From: Lachnospiraceae bacterium
GTDB lineage: Bacteria; Bacillota; Clostridia; Lachnospirales; Lachnospiraceae
DNA length: 43,388 nucleotides
Assembly: GCA_900753305.1 (NCBI GenBank)
Contig: CAADYR010000103.1
Span: forward strand, 1-43,388
Reading direction: 5' to 3'
Below the pieces are notes generated by a model. It ran no database searches, was not told where the DNA came from, and saw nothing but the letters and a program-made list of their open reading frames with translations. The translations under genes were made by a program, and so were the position numbers. This document shows, piece after piece, positions 15,145-26,082 of the stretch; the first letter of the stretch is position 1; each line of letters starts with the position of its first letter.

Positions 15145-18100
15145 CTATTCTTCTTTACGTTTCTTCAAGGTCAAAAAGCCTGTCTCTGTCAATGCTGCTA
15201 TGCAGGCAAGTATGATAAGCCAGATAAAGAGTGTATGATCGCCTGAATCAGAAGCTGTTGTATCTTCTGTCGTTGCTGCCTGTATGGTATTGTCACCGGT
15301 TGTATCTGCAACAAGAGACTCATCTGTTTCTTCAACTGGTTCCATTGAAGCTGTATCAAGGATGATAGTATAGTCAGAAGCATGTGTAAAGATAAGCTCC
15401 GCCAGGCCAGTCTCATCTATCTCATCCGCACAGATAAATTCCAGCGCATCTGTCCTTACATTATAGTAGAAGAGGTTTGCTACAAGTCCCTTATTTGCTT
15501 CTCCTACATTCAGACACATGATAGCTTCAAAGCCAAAAGCTCCATCATAGGCAAGTGTCACATTCATGGAGGACCGCTCGCCGGTCAGGGCATTGATCAG
15601 GTCTACTGGAATCGTATCTGACGCATCTTCACCAAGTGCCACATGGAAATCAATATCACTGATATTCTCTTTCTGAACACTCTTGCCATTTACCTGCCAG
15701 GAGATTCCATTATCAAGCTTGAACTCAATCGTAATGTCTCTTCCTCTGATCGTATCAAAGATACTGCCAGGTACAACACTTGAACCATTCATATCCACTA
15801 CGATCGTGCCACCTTCAGCACATGCCGTGGATTCTGCCTTGATCACATCCCAGCCTTCCTTGCCTTCTTCACCCTGAATAAAAGGTCTTGCCTCCTTGCC
15901 TTCCTCTACCGTATCATTCTGTGCCGCTGAAACATTACGCTGAGGTTTTTTCACGTTATCAACCGGTTGTGCGGGCTGTGCAGGATCTGGTATCGGATCA
16001 GGTGTCAATATCGGAGTCAGAGAAGGATCCGGCGTTGGCTTAGTAGGCTGTTTCACATTCTTTCGAACATTATTTGAAGAACCGGAACTTCCTGAACTGC
16101 TTTCCGGCTCATTGCTGCTACCGGTAATCTTAGCAATCGGCTTAGTCGCTGTGTAACCACAGGCGCTGCACTCATAGGTCATAACGCCTTCCTCTGTAGT
16201 TGTCGGCTGCTTGGTAACCTTGCTTGTCAGTGCTACATGATTTGTAGGATCTTTTTCAATTTCTGTACTTCCGGTTATCATTTCACCACATACGAGACAC
16301 CAGAGCTCTCCGGTGCTTCCGGTTGCGGCACAAGTTGCCTTTACCTCTCCACGGCGCTCCGTTTTGGCATGCTCACAGCTTGAACGGGTAATTGCCACAT
16401 CGACTTTTACATTCTCATAATTCACAGAATCCGATGCCGTATAAGTTGCTGTAACAGTTATCGAATTTCCCACTGTCAGAGCCGTATCCTGCCCCTCAGC
16501 CGGAGTCCATTCCCAACCAGCAGGCAGCTTCACATCACTGACTTTTTTACAGGAAAAGCTTACATTCATAACGCTGTCCGGAACCTGCGGAGGATTCTGA
16601 GCCTTATTGACTGTTATGGTAAATGTTCCCTTCACTGTCTCATAAGATGCAGTATCTGCCGGGGTAAAGACATATTCACAGGTTTTGCCATTATCATCCT
16701 GATAGGAAAGCTTCATATCAGCTGTCACCCATGTGAACGTACCGCTTACTGTTTCATTACTATATGCATCATCAGATCCACGATTGCCTCTGCCATCACC
16801 ATAGATCACGGTTCCGGTCACATTCTGGCTGTACAGGATATCACCATGAGTGTAATCGCTTACTTGTGGTCCAATCTGTATATAAGGTCTTGCCTTCTTC
16901 ACAATCAGTGTCACCGTCTCCATCGCTGAATTTTCATAATGCTGCGTATCAAGAGGCTCAAAATAAACCCTGCGCTCACTCTGTCCTACCGTCGGAGTCC
17001 AGTTCACATCTTCCCATTTCCAGATACCACCAATCTGCTGATTGTCTACACCTATTACAATACCGGGATTTTTTGAAAGTCCATTTAAAATCTCCCTGCT
17101 ATATGCAGATGTACGATAAATCTGTTCTGACGGATCCGGTGGCAAAACAACGTGAGGAACTGCTTTATTGACTGTAACAGTTGTATATCCAATATATGAT
17201 GCGTATTCCACATTATCCGGGGTAAATGTCCACTCAGCCAGGCGCTCTCCAACCTCAGGCTTATAATCCGGGTCGTTCCATACAAGCGTTCCCACTATTT
17301 CTTCTCCGGTATCTTCATCTACAAATTTTGCTTCATTAAACTGCAGTACAGACCAAGATTCCCCATAAGTCATCTCATTTTTTTGCAAAGTAATCTCACC
17401 CTGTGGTTTTAAAGGCTTCTGTTCCACCAGCTCAAGGTTAATGGTCAGCGTATTATTGCCATTTATTATATAGTTATCTGTTATTATGGGAACTGTGATT
17501 GTTATTTTTTTACCTATATTTCCCGTTGCAAGCTTATAGGCCAGTTTACCTTCCTTATACTGTGGTGTTTCAGTAAACAAACTGCTGTCTGCTGTTGATA
17601 TCGCACCAAAATTCGCAGAACCGCAATCTTTCGGAAGCAATGGCAAAAGGTCAATCGCATCCTCATTCTCCTTGGAATACAGATACTTTCTATTGACGGC
17701 CTCTGCAGTATATGCCTTCTTATTGACTGTCACATCCACAGTCAAAGGTGTTTTTACCGCCGTATAGTTCTTGGTTGCAGGAAGATAAATCTTGATCTTC
17801 GCACTTCCGGGGCTCTTGACAGTTACCTTGCCATCATCTGATACCGAAACGATCCAGTCATCCTCTACATCCACACCATTCATACCCTTAGAATTACTTA
17901 CTTCATATATAAGCTTCCCTTCTTTGTTGTTGGATGATACATTTAAGGAAAAATCAGGATCCCCGTAAACTACGGTCTTGCTTGCAGTAAAACCTTCATT
18001 CTGGATGATTTCTCCGGCTGCCTTTGTGATCGTAAGAGTTCCTTCCGTCTTAGGATTGGATAAATCGGATAAATTCTCATAATACTTTGCGGTCACCTCA

Positions 18101-21100
18101 TAATTACCGCTGTCAGAGCTTACTGTAAATGGATATTCACCGCAATCCGATCCACTTGTTGACGAAGTCTCAAGAGACAATGTATTTTGAATGGTCTCTT
18201 TTGTATCTGAGCCTACCAGGCCCTTGCTTTCACCGTCTGTGACAATGTCAAAATCACCATCCGTTATCCGGGGTATATTTTCCCCATAGCCTACCGTCAT
18301 ATCTGCAACACGGATCGTGATCGGCCGTTTTTTAATAACCGGTCTTACCCTGAATATATGATTCTCAAATTGATCCGGATACAGGCTGGCATCCGGGATG
18401 AAGGTCACCTGACACGTTGTCGTTGTATTCATCCCTAACGGCGTCGTATCTTTCTCTGTAATCTTCCATTCACCCTGAATCTCAACATCACCATACTCCG
18501 CTACACCGGGAGTGGTAATCGTCAGATCCTGCGGCTTATCTCCATAAAAACCGGTCAGTACAGGTACTGCTGCTATCCATGGCAATGCCTTGGTCGTGGT
18601 AAAGCTCATAAAAGGACTGGAACTTATATTGCCGGCCCTGTCAATACTTACCATCCAGACTGTACATGCTTCGCTGGGCTGCAAATCTGAAATAGTGAGT
18701 TCATAATTGCCTTTGGGAACCTTGCTGGTATGCAGGGTTATTTCTCTTCCTGAATAACCAAATGAAACCTGTGCCTTATCTCCATCACTTGTAAAATTCG
18801 GTACCCACTTGTCGTCATTTCCTTTTTTGGCAAGAGGAAGATATTTATCAGAAGACTCCGCATCCAGCTGTGTGTAATAATCCTTCATGTCATTTACAAA
18901 TTCCTCGTATTCAGACGCAGAATCAAATTCATTTGCATGCACATAGAAATATAACAATGTCAGATCTTCTGGTGCTTCGAAAGAGAATGTACCCTCTGTA
19001 TCATCTAAGGTTCCGGTTGACGCATTCGGCGCATTGATCACATATGAAAGAATTGCAGTGTCTCTCACAATACCTTCCGTGCAGATATATTCACTCTTAT
19101 TACCGGCTTTATCCACAGCATATGCATAAACAACATAGTTAGCATCTTTACTCAGGCTTCCTGCTGTAACAGCAGAAGCTCCATTCGCTGCTACTCCCAC
19201 AAAACTCAACTGATCCAGTTCTTCCGCTGTTTTTACCTTGTAATTATCTATGGCATTTTCATCAGAAACCTCTTCGATATAGTAAAAATACTGATCAAGG
19301 CCGCTGGTATCAATACCGGCTTTCTCATCATTGGCACGGATTTTGATTTCCAATGTCTCATCATTATAAAATTGATCAAAGCTGATCGTGTTTAACAGTT
19401 TCTTCCACCAGTTTTCTTTGATCTGGATTCCGTATCCACTAGAGCTTCCATCAGTACCTTCCCATACCGGAGCTGTCTTGTCGATCTGGACAGTCACATC
19501 TACAGATGTACTGATATAACCGTTATCCTCATCTTTTATATAAAGAGTCTGTGTATTCTTGCCCTCTGATGTGAAAGTATATCCCAAAGCAGAGCCATTG
19601 ATGGCCTCCTCCAGCGAGGCATAGGCATTCAGATTATCACTTAAACCGGCACCTGCTTCTACATTTCCTTTGTATACAATCTTTTCCGCATCTGAGCTCT
19701 CATCCTGCTCACTAAATTTCACAGGCACATCCCCATTGTACCAATGGTCTTTGGATACCGTGGTCTGTGCAGGTGAAAACGCATACTTAATCGCAAATTT
19801 ATTGTCAGCCTGAATCTCTCCGCGATAATTCCCTTTACCTGTAAAGATCAAAGTTGCATCATCTGTTATATCCGTATTGTTAAGACCGGATACGGTAAAG
19901 TCGGTGTCTTTTACCAATGTATAACCCGTTATCAGGTTTCCATCCGCATCTCTCTGATAAAGTTCCCTGTCCTTGAGTTGATACCCGGATGCAGGAAGAA
20001 CCGGCTTACCGGTATAATATGCTACCAGATCCTCAGGTACATCCACAGTAATACCATATAAGAGAGACAGGTCTCTTGGCGTAATCCTTGCAATACACTT
20101 TTCAGATGTAAGTGTATCAAAAAGACCATTTCCACCTGTTATTCTGAGATAAAAAGGATATTCTCCGGCATCGGTGATCATATATGCATTTTCAACTGTG
20201 GTGCCGAATTCTTTTTCTGTTATCCAGGTTTTTTGATCATCCGTACTATACTCAATTTTGTAGTTTGATATATAAGTACCACCCTTATACCAATTATTGG
20301 CTTCTGCCTCAGAGCATACCGGAATATATTTGCCATCAGTCAGACCGGCAGCAAACTGATATTGATCGCTGGGATCAGCTTCAAATTGCAAAGGGATCAA
20401 ACTCCATGCCGGCTGCTCATATCCACAATAACTGTTTATGCAGACATTTATATCGCCCAGTCTTGCCGTACCTTTTCCGATCGTAAAGTAAATGGTAACT
20501 TCTCCGGTATAATTACCACGTCCTTTAATTGTGACCTGAGGTGCTTTTGCCTCATCAAAGCCAGCTTCCCCCTGTGTCAGGGTATATATATCTGCATTAT
20601 TTTTATAATGTACAACATACTCAGCTATAGCACTATTCAGAGGATTGTCACCACCTACACCGATAGGGCTGTTCAAAGCCGGAATTCCTCTCTCATTGTA
20701 ATAACTCGGTGCAGTGAGTGTCTTCGAACCATCAGCAGTATCCAGTGTGATATTTGACAATATCTGCGGATAGCTGTCATAGGTACGTCCGGTCAGACCT
20801 TCAACATGCAGGTGTCCGTTCTCATAAGCTTTTGCAAGATCTGTCCTGCCACAATTTGCACACACGCCATATTCATCTGTATTATGGCCCAACAGAGTTA
20901 CTGCTGCAGCAGGCATCGTAAATTTGCTATCTGATATTTTCTGCAGATTATTATTTCCATCTTTTGTCAGATAATAGCTGCAGATCTGACCCGGTACATT
21001 GATGGAATGATCCGTTGTGTCTCCATTTTGATAAAGACCATAGGTGTCTCCATTGTATACGGAAACAACAGAAGCATTTTCTCCATCCGTCGGCAATGTA

Positions 21101-23904
21101 ACGCCCTCCGGAAGCGTAATCGGATACCAGATTTTTTTGTTTCCGGTTGTTTTTAAAGATGCAGACCAGTCAGCTGTATCATTCTTGCAATAAATACTGA
21201 GTTCTCCATCTCCGTAGAAAACGGGTGTCGCAGCACCTGCCCCCAGAACAGCTGTATTTCCTGTATTTGTCACCTTAATCTGTTCGTCCAAAGCTCCACT
21301 CGGACCGGAAATAACCGCTCCCTGCCTTACTTCTAATGTACTGCCACTTATCAATTCAATGCCAGCAGACACTTTTGCATCTCCAATAATAAGTTTCGAT
21401 TCTTTTACCTCAAAAGTATCCGCTTTGCTTTTAGCTACCACCTCTGTTTTTTCATCTAATGTAAGTGTGGCTCCTCCTGACAAGGCAATAGATCCTTCCA
21501 CCTTTATATTCTTCATATATACATGTGTCGTATCATACACAGCTTTCAGTACCGTACCACCGGACAATTCATGGCACTCTCCCTCAGATCTGATAATGAC
21601 TTCTTTTGGGAACTGACCAGCGAAATCACCTATAGACTGTACTGAAGATATACCGATACACTTTGTATCCTGCAATAAGATGACCTCTGCCTTTTCAACA
21701 CCTTCAAATTCACCTTCACCGCTATATGATAAGTATGTCATGGCATCTGCCCAATCGGCATAATAGGTTTCCTTTGTGGTTCCATCTGCCTTGGTTTCAA
21801 CGATCTTTACGACAGCCTGTGTTACTGTAAAGGTAACAGCATCCGATTTTACAGAGCTTTCCCCACAAGAAACAGTACAATCGTACTGATAGGTTCCGGG
21901 CGTTAATCCGGCAGGAATCTGATAGGTACTTTCTGTTGCGCCAGAAACTGCTGTCTCTGTTGCAGCACCTTCTGTCCCAGCAGATGTTACCTGATACCAC
22001 TGGTAGGTTAATTCACCGGTGCTTTCAGCCGCTACGGTAAGCTTCGGTGCGTCTGCTTCTGCGTAATGTTCCGGAACAGTACTTTTATTAGAAGCAATGG
22101 AAGGCTGCTTTGTAATCGTAATCGCTACGGGAACTACTTTGACATTTCTAATCAAAGTCTTATCTGTTAAATCTATATGCTCACTATTATCCTGTGAAAC
22201 AAAATCATAGCCTGTTGCTAACATATTGGAAAGGGCATAACCTTTGGATTCATCCTTAGCATCTTCAGCATTTCGAGGGCTTGTTGTTACTGATGTATAT
22301 GTCCCACCACGAAGATTAACAGTTGCTTTTACATCTTTGTATGTATTGGCATCTGATTGAATGTAATGGAGCGCATATATAGATCGAACACTTGCGTCAC
22401 CTTCAATAGAGAGTTCTGCTCCTCCATAAACCACTATATTTCCATACGTACCACCTTTAATCTGGCATCGAGCATTTTCATTACTTGCAGGTTTTAAACT
22501 TCCTACATATAAATTTGGACATTCTCCACCTTCTAATACTGTAGTGCCTCCCCAAATTTGTAAAACTTGGCAATATGTATTATCTAATGTAAAATTCGAA
22601 TAATTTTCTACATAAAAAGTACCATGTAGCTTACCATTTGAACTACTTTTATCTGTTAAGATAACTGTAATATTTTGAAAGTGCATGTTTAAGGCATTCG
22701 TACCACTTCCACCCCATACCGTATCTTTATAATACCCTATTTCCTGTCCATTTAAATCAACAGTCAACGTTATATTTTTATTTCCACCGTCTAATGTCCA
22801 GTTATATCCGCTATCAAGTTTAATAGTCTGTAATATTTTTAAAGTAATATCTAACGTGTTACCTGCAGATGGCGTTTCTACTGCTCCACTAATCGCTTCA
22901 CATGCTTCTTGCAACGTTGCATACCCCGTTGTTGTGTCGTTTATACTTACTTCAACCAATTCGTTATCCAGAGTTGCAATTCCATACTCTCCAACCAGCA
23001 CATAGATCATCGGCAGTTCCACGTCTTCACCCAGCACCAGCTTATTGCCTTTTTTGTCGGTGTCAGGCAAAACCGGGGTGTAGACATAGCAGAATCCGCT
23101 GTATTTCTTGCTGCTGTTGAATTCTTCTGCGTCACTTTCGCTTGCATTGATCTTCCACTGGATATCTGTAAGCCTGATCTTCTCGGTCTGAGTAGTAGTC
23201 TCGTCTTCTGATTCAGGCTTGGTCTCGGCTGCATGAACGATCATCTTGTGAGGAAGCAGGTTATCCGCTAATGCAGACAGGCGTACACCAGAAAAAGAAC
23301 CACTGTTTCGTGCTTCTTCGTTCTCTGCTTCTTCTGCTTTTTCTTCCTGTGAATCAGCCGGCATGGAATCCTCATCAGCTTTCTGCATTTCTTCGGCAGT
23401 TGTCTGTGAAGAAGTCTCCTCACTGCCGGATTCCTGTGAAGCTTCCTGGCTTGAAGTTTCTTCTGAAGTCTGGGTTGAAGCCTCCGTTGCAGATGACGAA
23501 CCTTCGTCAGTCTCCTCTGACATTTCTGTTGTCTGTTCCGTAGAAGACTCTGTGCTCTCAGCTTCGGTTTCCGTACTCTCTGTTGCCTCGGTAGTCTCTT
23601 CTGTAGATTCTGTCTCGGCTTCTTTATCATCTTTTTCTACAGTCTGTATCTTTTCCACCGTTACAGTCAGCGTATCCGGAAAATTGATGTCATCCTCTGA
23701 TGCCCCAATTTCAAGCTTCTGCTCCCGGATATCTTTTGATAAGGAATCGAAAGCAACGATAGTCAGCTCTTCTTCTGTTGACTGTGCATCTACCGGCAGC
23801 GTTGACAGGTCTACCATGTTGCTGAGCATGGCAACCGTCAGTCCTACCGCAAGTACACGTTTCGGCAGCTTTTTCCATTTGATTCTATTATTCTTTTGTT
23901 TCAT
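15145..23904 (-). CDS. Giant modular cell-surface protein (2919 residues)
   Basis: It has a KxYKxGKxW-like basic N-terminus and signal peptide (about 1-42). A Ser/Thr/Glu-rich low-complexity stalk follows (about 88-205), then beta-strand-rich modules. These include a parallel-beta/adhesin-like part (300-600), Ig-like parts (DKAGNKSEY near 1600), MBG-like modules (ITIRVADMTVGYGEN near 1870) and two short zinc-ribbon-like pieces (CANCG near 1011; C-x2-CG pairs at about 2510-2590). Then come a Pro-rich linker (2618-2655), a compact C-terminal domain (2695-2855), a hydrophobic helix (about 2890-2912) and KKRKEE. No LPXTG-type motif is visible; SGDHT precedes the helix. AGGAGG lies before ATG 23904. 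It is the last gene of a three-gene operon. An adhesin or matrix-binding role is inferred from architecture only. Confidence 0.85.
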   Translation of the reverse strand: MKQKNNRIKWKKLPKRVLAVGLTVAMLSNMVDLSTLPVDAQSTEEELTIVAFDSLSKDIREQKLEIGASEDDINFPDTLTVTVEKIQTVEKDDKEAETESTEETTEATESTETEAESTESSTEQTTEMSEETDEGSSSATEASTQTSEETSSQEASQESGSEETSSQTTAEEMQKADEDSMPADSQEEKAEEAENEEARNSGSFSGVRLSALADNLLPHKMIVHAAETKPESEDETTTQTEKIRLTDIQWKINASESDAEEFNSSKKYSGFCYVYTPVLPDTDKKGNKLVLGEDVELPMIYVLVGEYGIATLDNELVEVSINDTTTGYATLQEACEAISGAVETPSAGNTLDITLKILQTIKLDSGYNWTLDGGNKNITLTVDLNGQEIGYYKDTVWGGSGTNALNMHFQNITVILTDKSSSNGKLHGTFYVENYSNFTLDNTYCQVLQIWGGTTVLEGGECPNLYVGSLKPASNENARCQIKGGTYGNIVVYGGAELSIEGDASVRSIYALHYIQSDANTYKDVKATVNLRGGTYTSVTTSPRNAEDAKDESKGYALSNMLATGYDFVSQDNSEHIDLTDKTLIRNVKVVPVAITITKQPSIASNKSTVPEHYAEADAPKLTVAAESTGELTYQWYQVTSAGTEGAATETAVSGATESTYQIPAGLTPGTYQYDCTVSCGESSVKSDAVTFTVTQAVVKIVETKADGTTKETYYADWADAMTYLSYSGEGEFEGVEKAEVILLQDTKCIGISSVQSIGDFAGQFPKEVIIRSEGECHELSGGTVLKAVYDTTHVYMKNIKVEGSIALSGGATLTLDEKTEVVAKSKADTFEVKESKLIIGDAKVSAGIELISGSTLEVRQGAVISGPSGALDEQIKVTNTGNTAVLGAGAATPVFYGDGELSIYCKNDTADWSASLKTTGNKKIWYPITLPEGVTLPTDGENASVVSVYNGDTYGLYQNGDTTDHSINVPGQICSYYLTKDGNNNLQKISDSKFTMPAAAVTLLGHNTDEYGVCANCGRTDLAKAYENGHLHVEGLTGRTYDSYPQILSNITLDTADGSKTLTAPSYYNERGIPALNSPIGVGGDNPLNSAIAEYVVHYKNNADIYTLTQGEAGFDEAKAPQVTIKGRGNYTGEVTIYFTIGKGTARLGDINVCINSYCGYEQPAWSLIPLQFEADPSDQYQFAAGLTDGKYIPVCSEAEANNWYKGGTYISNYKIEYSTDDQKTWITEKEFGTTVENAYMITDAGEYPFYLRITGGNGLFDTLTSEKCIARITPRDLSLLYGITVDVPEDLVAYYTGKPVLPASGYQLKDRELYQRDADGNLITGYTLVKDTDFTVSGLNNTDITDDATLIFTGKGNYRGEIQADNKFAIKYAFSPAQTTVSKDHWYNGDVPVKFSEQDESSDAEKIVYKGNVEAGAGLSDNLNAYASLEEAINGSALGYTFTSEGKNTQTLYIKDEDNGYISTSVDVTVQIDKTAPVWEGTDGSSSGYGIQIKENWWKKLLNTISFDQFYNDETLEIKIRANDEKAGIDTSGLDQYFYYIEEVSDENAIDNYKVKTAEELDQLSFVGVAANGASAVTAGSLSKDANYVVYAYAVDKAGNKSEYICTEGIVRDTAILSYVINAPNASTGTLDDTEGTFSFEAPEDLTLLYFYVHANEFDSASEYEEFVNDMKDYYTQLDAESSDKYLPLAKKGNDDKWVPNFTSDGDKAQVSFGYSGREITLHTSKVPKGNYELTISDLQPSEACTVWMVSIDRAGNISSSPFMSFTTTKALPWIAAVPVLTGFYGDKPQDLTITTPGVAEYGDVEIQGEWKITEKDTTPLGMNTTTTCQVTFIPDASLYPDQFENHIFRVRPVIKKRPITIRVADMTVGYGENIPRITDGDFDIVTDGESKGLVGSDTKETIQNTLSLETSSTSGSDCGEYPFTVSSDSGNYEVTAKYYENLSDLSNPKTEGTLTITKAAGEIIQNEGFTASKTVVYGDPDFSLNVSSNNKEGKLIYEVSNSKGMNGVDVEDDWIVSVSDDGKVTVKSPGSAKIKIYLPATKNYTAVKTPLTVDVTVNKKAYTAEAVNRKYLYSKENEDAIDLLPLLPKDCGSANFGAISTADSSLFTETPQYKEGKLAYKLATGNIGKKITITVPIITDNYIINGNNTLTINLELVEQKPLKPQGEITLQKNEMTYGESWSVLQFNEAKFVDEDTGEEIVGTLVWNDPDYKPEVGERLAEWTFTPDNVEYASYIGYTTVTVNKAVPHVVLPPDPSEQIYRTSAYSREILNGLSKNPGIVIGVDNQQIGGIWKWEDVNWTPTVGQSERRVYFEPLDTQHYENSAMETVTLIVKKARPYIQIGPQVSDYTHGDILYSQNVTGTVIYGDGRGNRGSDDAYSNETVSGTFTWVTADMKLSYQDDNGKTCEYVFTPADTASYETVKGTFTITVNKAQNPPQVPDSVMNVSFSCKKVSDVKLPAGWEWTPAEGQDTALTVGNSITVTATYTASDSVNYENVKVDVAITRSSCEHAKTERRGEVKATCAATGSTGELWCLVCGEMITGSTEIEKDPTNHVALTSKVTKQPTTTEEGVMTYECSACGYTATKPIAKITGSSNEPESSSGSSGSSNNVRKNVKQPTKPTPDPSLTPILTPDPIPDPAQPAQPVDNVKKPQRNVSAAQNDTVEEGKEARPFIQGEEGKEGWDVIKAESTACAEGGTIVVDMNGSSVVPGSIFDTIRGRDITIEFKLDNGISWQVNGKSVQKENISDIDFHVALGEDASDTIPVDLINALTGERSSMNVTLAYDGAFGFEAIMCLNVGEANKGLVANLFYYNVRTDALEFICADEIDETGLAELIFTHASDYTIILDTASMEPVEETDESLVADTTGDNTIQAATTEDTTASDSGDHTLFIWLIILACIAALTETGFLTLKKRKEE

Positions 23905-23995
23905 ATGATAATTTCCTCCTGATTCCGTGACTTTTCAGAATAAAATAACGACAATCCACTTTATTTCGGCATGAACCGGTTTTACAGACCCTGAA

Positions 23996-24664
23996 TCAGT
24001 CGAAATGTTCGCTGTCAAAGTCTGAAAACAGGTAGAGATACATCGCCATCTTATCCACGAAATCCATCTGTGTAGTACTGCCCTCTTCTGCAATAATCTC
24101 TACATAACAATGTTGGCTTTCAAAGAAACCATTAAAATCAACAGTCCCTGTAGCAATGAGATTGCCTTCGCTGTCATAGGTCTCGGTTGCTTTTTCATTG
24201 GAATAATAATCTTTGGGATTCCCATCTGCGTCCATATAGCAAATATAATAATCACCACTTTCTCCTTTTACTGCCTGCTCCTGTGCATAGCCGATACAGG
24301 TGTCATCTGCATCATAGAAACCATAGGTCGTTGCTGAAACAAGCGTATCCGTATTTTCATTGATTGGTTCATCTGTTACGAATTTCGCATAGAACCATGT
24401 GTTCCCATCAATAGAGACTGTCCATTTAGTATTGAAAAAACCTGTCTCCTCCATATATCCGGCTACCTGTTCATCAGCCAGAATATCCGTACCCTGGTTG
24501 ACCGCTTTCACATCACCATCAAAATGCACAGTTCTGGCTGTATTCAGTGCTTCCTTCGCTGCCTCTTCATCAGAAAAGGCTACCGTGGAAGGACCTCCAC
24601 AGCCACACAGAGCTGTTGTCGCAATCGTTGCAAGTATAATTCCTATTCGTCTCTCTCTTTTCAT
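23996..24664 (-). CDS. Putative lipoprotein next to the giant surface protein
   Basis: The 222-residue product starts MKRERRIGIILATIATTALC followed by GCGG. The basic and hydrophobic segment with ALCGC acts as a lipobox. The mature part is acidic and rich in Asp, Thr and Tyr, with repeated strand-like motifs (FDGDVKAVNQ, TWFYAKFVTD, GDYYICYMDADG). This suggests a beta-rich sensor or binding fold similar to LolA-like or DUF lipoproteins, but no family is recognised. GAGGAGAGAG precedes ATG 24664. It lies 17 bases after the LOR-domain membrane protein and 91 bases before the giant protein, so all three are probably one transcript. Confidence 0.75.
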   Translation of the reverse strand: MKRERRIGIILATIATTALCGCGGPSTVAFSDEEAAKEALNTARTVHFDGDVKAVNQGTDILADEQVAGYMEETGFFNTKWTVSIDGNTWFYAKFVTDEPINENTDTLVSATTYGFYDADDTCIGYAQEQAVKGESGDYYICYMDADGNPKDYYSNEKATETYDSEGNLIATGTVDFNGFFESQHCYVEIIAEEGSTTQMDFVDKMAMYLYLFSDFDSEHFD

Positions 24665-24681
24665 ATGTCTCTCTCCTCTTT

Positions 24682-26037
24682 TTATCGGTTGCTCAGTCCA
24701 CCATCCTCATCCCTGGCAAGCTCTCTGGTTACCATGACTGCCATTGCAGTGATAAGTGGCAGATAAGTCCTGTCATAGACGATCAGGAAAGCATTGTCCC
24801 ATATGATATTTTTAATGGTGATGTCCATGTCATCCATGATCGCACCGATCAGCGTACCATTCAATGTTACCTTGAAGTTATGACCAATCGTTCCTGCGTA
24901 TTCGATCAGTTCCAGCTTACCTTCATTAATATCCATTGCGAAAGAATCACGTACCAAAGTGAACTGTTTCTCCAATACACCATAAGGCTCTCCCCGGTAG
25001 AAAAAGCGGTAAGTAGCCAGCGCGTGTCCGATTTCCTTCGTCATTTTAAATATCTCATTGCCGTCCGTATCATGGATATACAGATTAATAAGAGGCATGG
25101 TACTATCTACTATGTAGACAGTATTCTGATCCTTATCCTGTACCTCAAAGTGCTCTCCGGTAAGCTTGAAATCCTCGGTAAAGGTATAAATTTCTGAGGG
25201 AGATGCATCCATAAAGGGATTCACCTGTCCTGTCTTCACATAATTCTCGATACTCGCCTTCAACCAGTCCTGGAAGAAAAAGATATCTGTATGGTAACAG
25301 AGATGTCCTGCTGTATCTGCTCCCAAATCTTTTGCAGGTGGATAGACCGGCTCAGTCAATTTTTCCTTTATCGCATTTTCCAGAAAAGAATATCCAATAT
25401 AACCAACGTTACCTGCGCTGTTCAGATAGAAGTATATGAACTGTCCCCTGTTATCAGGGCCGAATATCATTGATTTATAAGGAGAAGTGTAGAAATACCC
25501 CAGCCAGGCAGAGCCAAGCGGAGTCTGTATGTCTTTATAAGCTTCGTAGAATTCATCTATCGTCCGTTCTCTATCCAGTCCGATCATTTTAGCTGCATCA
25601 GTTATACTATTATAATCTTGCGGTGAGCCCATCATAAAGATTGCGATACCGATGATCAGCACGACCGTTCCAAAGGATATCCAGAAGGTACTCCAGTTCC
25701 CCATTGGCCACATCCGTACACCTAATACGGCCAGCAGTGCACCTACAATACGATACTTCCATACGCGGCGCTTTAATGATTTGGACAACTCTTTGTACGC
25801 ATCGTTGCTTTCTTTTACCTTGTTCGCCGCCATAGATGCCTGTTCTCCTGCCCTTTTTAGAGGAGATCTGATTCTCCAGAGCCATGCAAGCCAGCCAAAG
25901 AATACTGCAAATAAAGCCAGAACGAAGAGTACGATAGCGGTATCTTCCAGGGAATTTCCCTCTATCACATCTACCGCAGTTCCCAATATGCCTATCAAAA
26001 TACATGTAATTGACAGACCAATCCATACTTTTTTCAT
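24682..26037 (-). CDS. Membrane protein with C-terminal LOR/tubby-like domain
   Basis: The 451-residue protein has four predicted membrane helices (about 5-22, 30-53, 93-111 and 115-140). A cytoplasmic-looking middle region follows, then residues about 290-440 resemble the LURP-one-related (LOR, YxjI-type) fold. They read HFEVQDKDQNTVYIVDSTM, LINLYIHDTDGNEIFKMTKE, GVLEKQFTLVRDSF and a final hydrophobic helix (PLITAMAVMVTREL) as in tubby-like proteins. LOR domains are proposed to bind phospholipids or sit at membranes. ATG 26037 is used with AAAGGA at 11 bases; a GTG six codons earlier overlaps that site. It is the first gene of the operon. Confidence 0.75.
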   Translation of the reverse strand: MKKVWIGLSITCILIGILGTAVDVIEGNSLEDTAIVLFVLALFAVFFGWLAWLWRIRSPLKRAGEQASMAANKVKESNDAYKELSKSLKRRVWKYRIVGALLAVLGVRMWPMGNWSTFWISFGTVVLIIGIAIFMMGSPQDYNSITDAAKMIGLDRERTIDEFYEAYKDIQTPLGSAWLGYFYTSPYKSMIFGPDNRGQFIYFYLNSAGNVGYIGYSFLENAIKEKLTEPVYPPAKDLGADTAGHLCYHTDIFFFQDWLKASIENYVKTGQVNPFMDASPSEIYTFTEDFKLTGEHFEVQDKDQNTVYIVDSTMPLINLYIHDTDGNEIFKMTKEIGHALATYRFFYRGEPYGVLEKQFTLVRDSFAMDINEGKLELIEYAGTIGHNFKVTLNGTLIGAIMDDMDITIKNIIWDNAFLIVYDRTYLPLITAMAVMVTRELARDEDGGLSNR

Positions 26038-26082
26038 ATTTTTCAATCCTTTCACTCTTTATCGTTGACAATCTCTGACTTT

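Noticed and set aside
15145..15300. LPXTG-type sortase signal at the end of the giant protein
   Set aside because: No LPXTG, NPQTN or SPKTG-like motif is present; only SGDHT precedes the hydrophobic helix.
22902..23234. Several open frames of 70-180 codons on both strands inside the giant surface protein gene
   Set aside because: They lack ribosome sites and follow the codon bias of the Ser/Thr-rich repeat-like coding sequence in other frames; they are shadows.
23363..23908. 181-codon plus-strand frame opposite the surface protein start
   Set aside because: It is the antisense of the Glu/Ser/Thr-rich stalk (read as Ser/Val-rich) and has no ribosome site.
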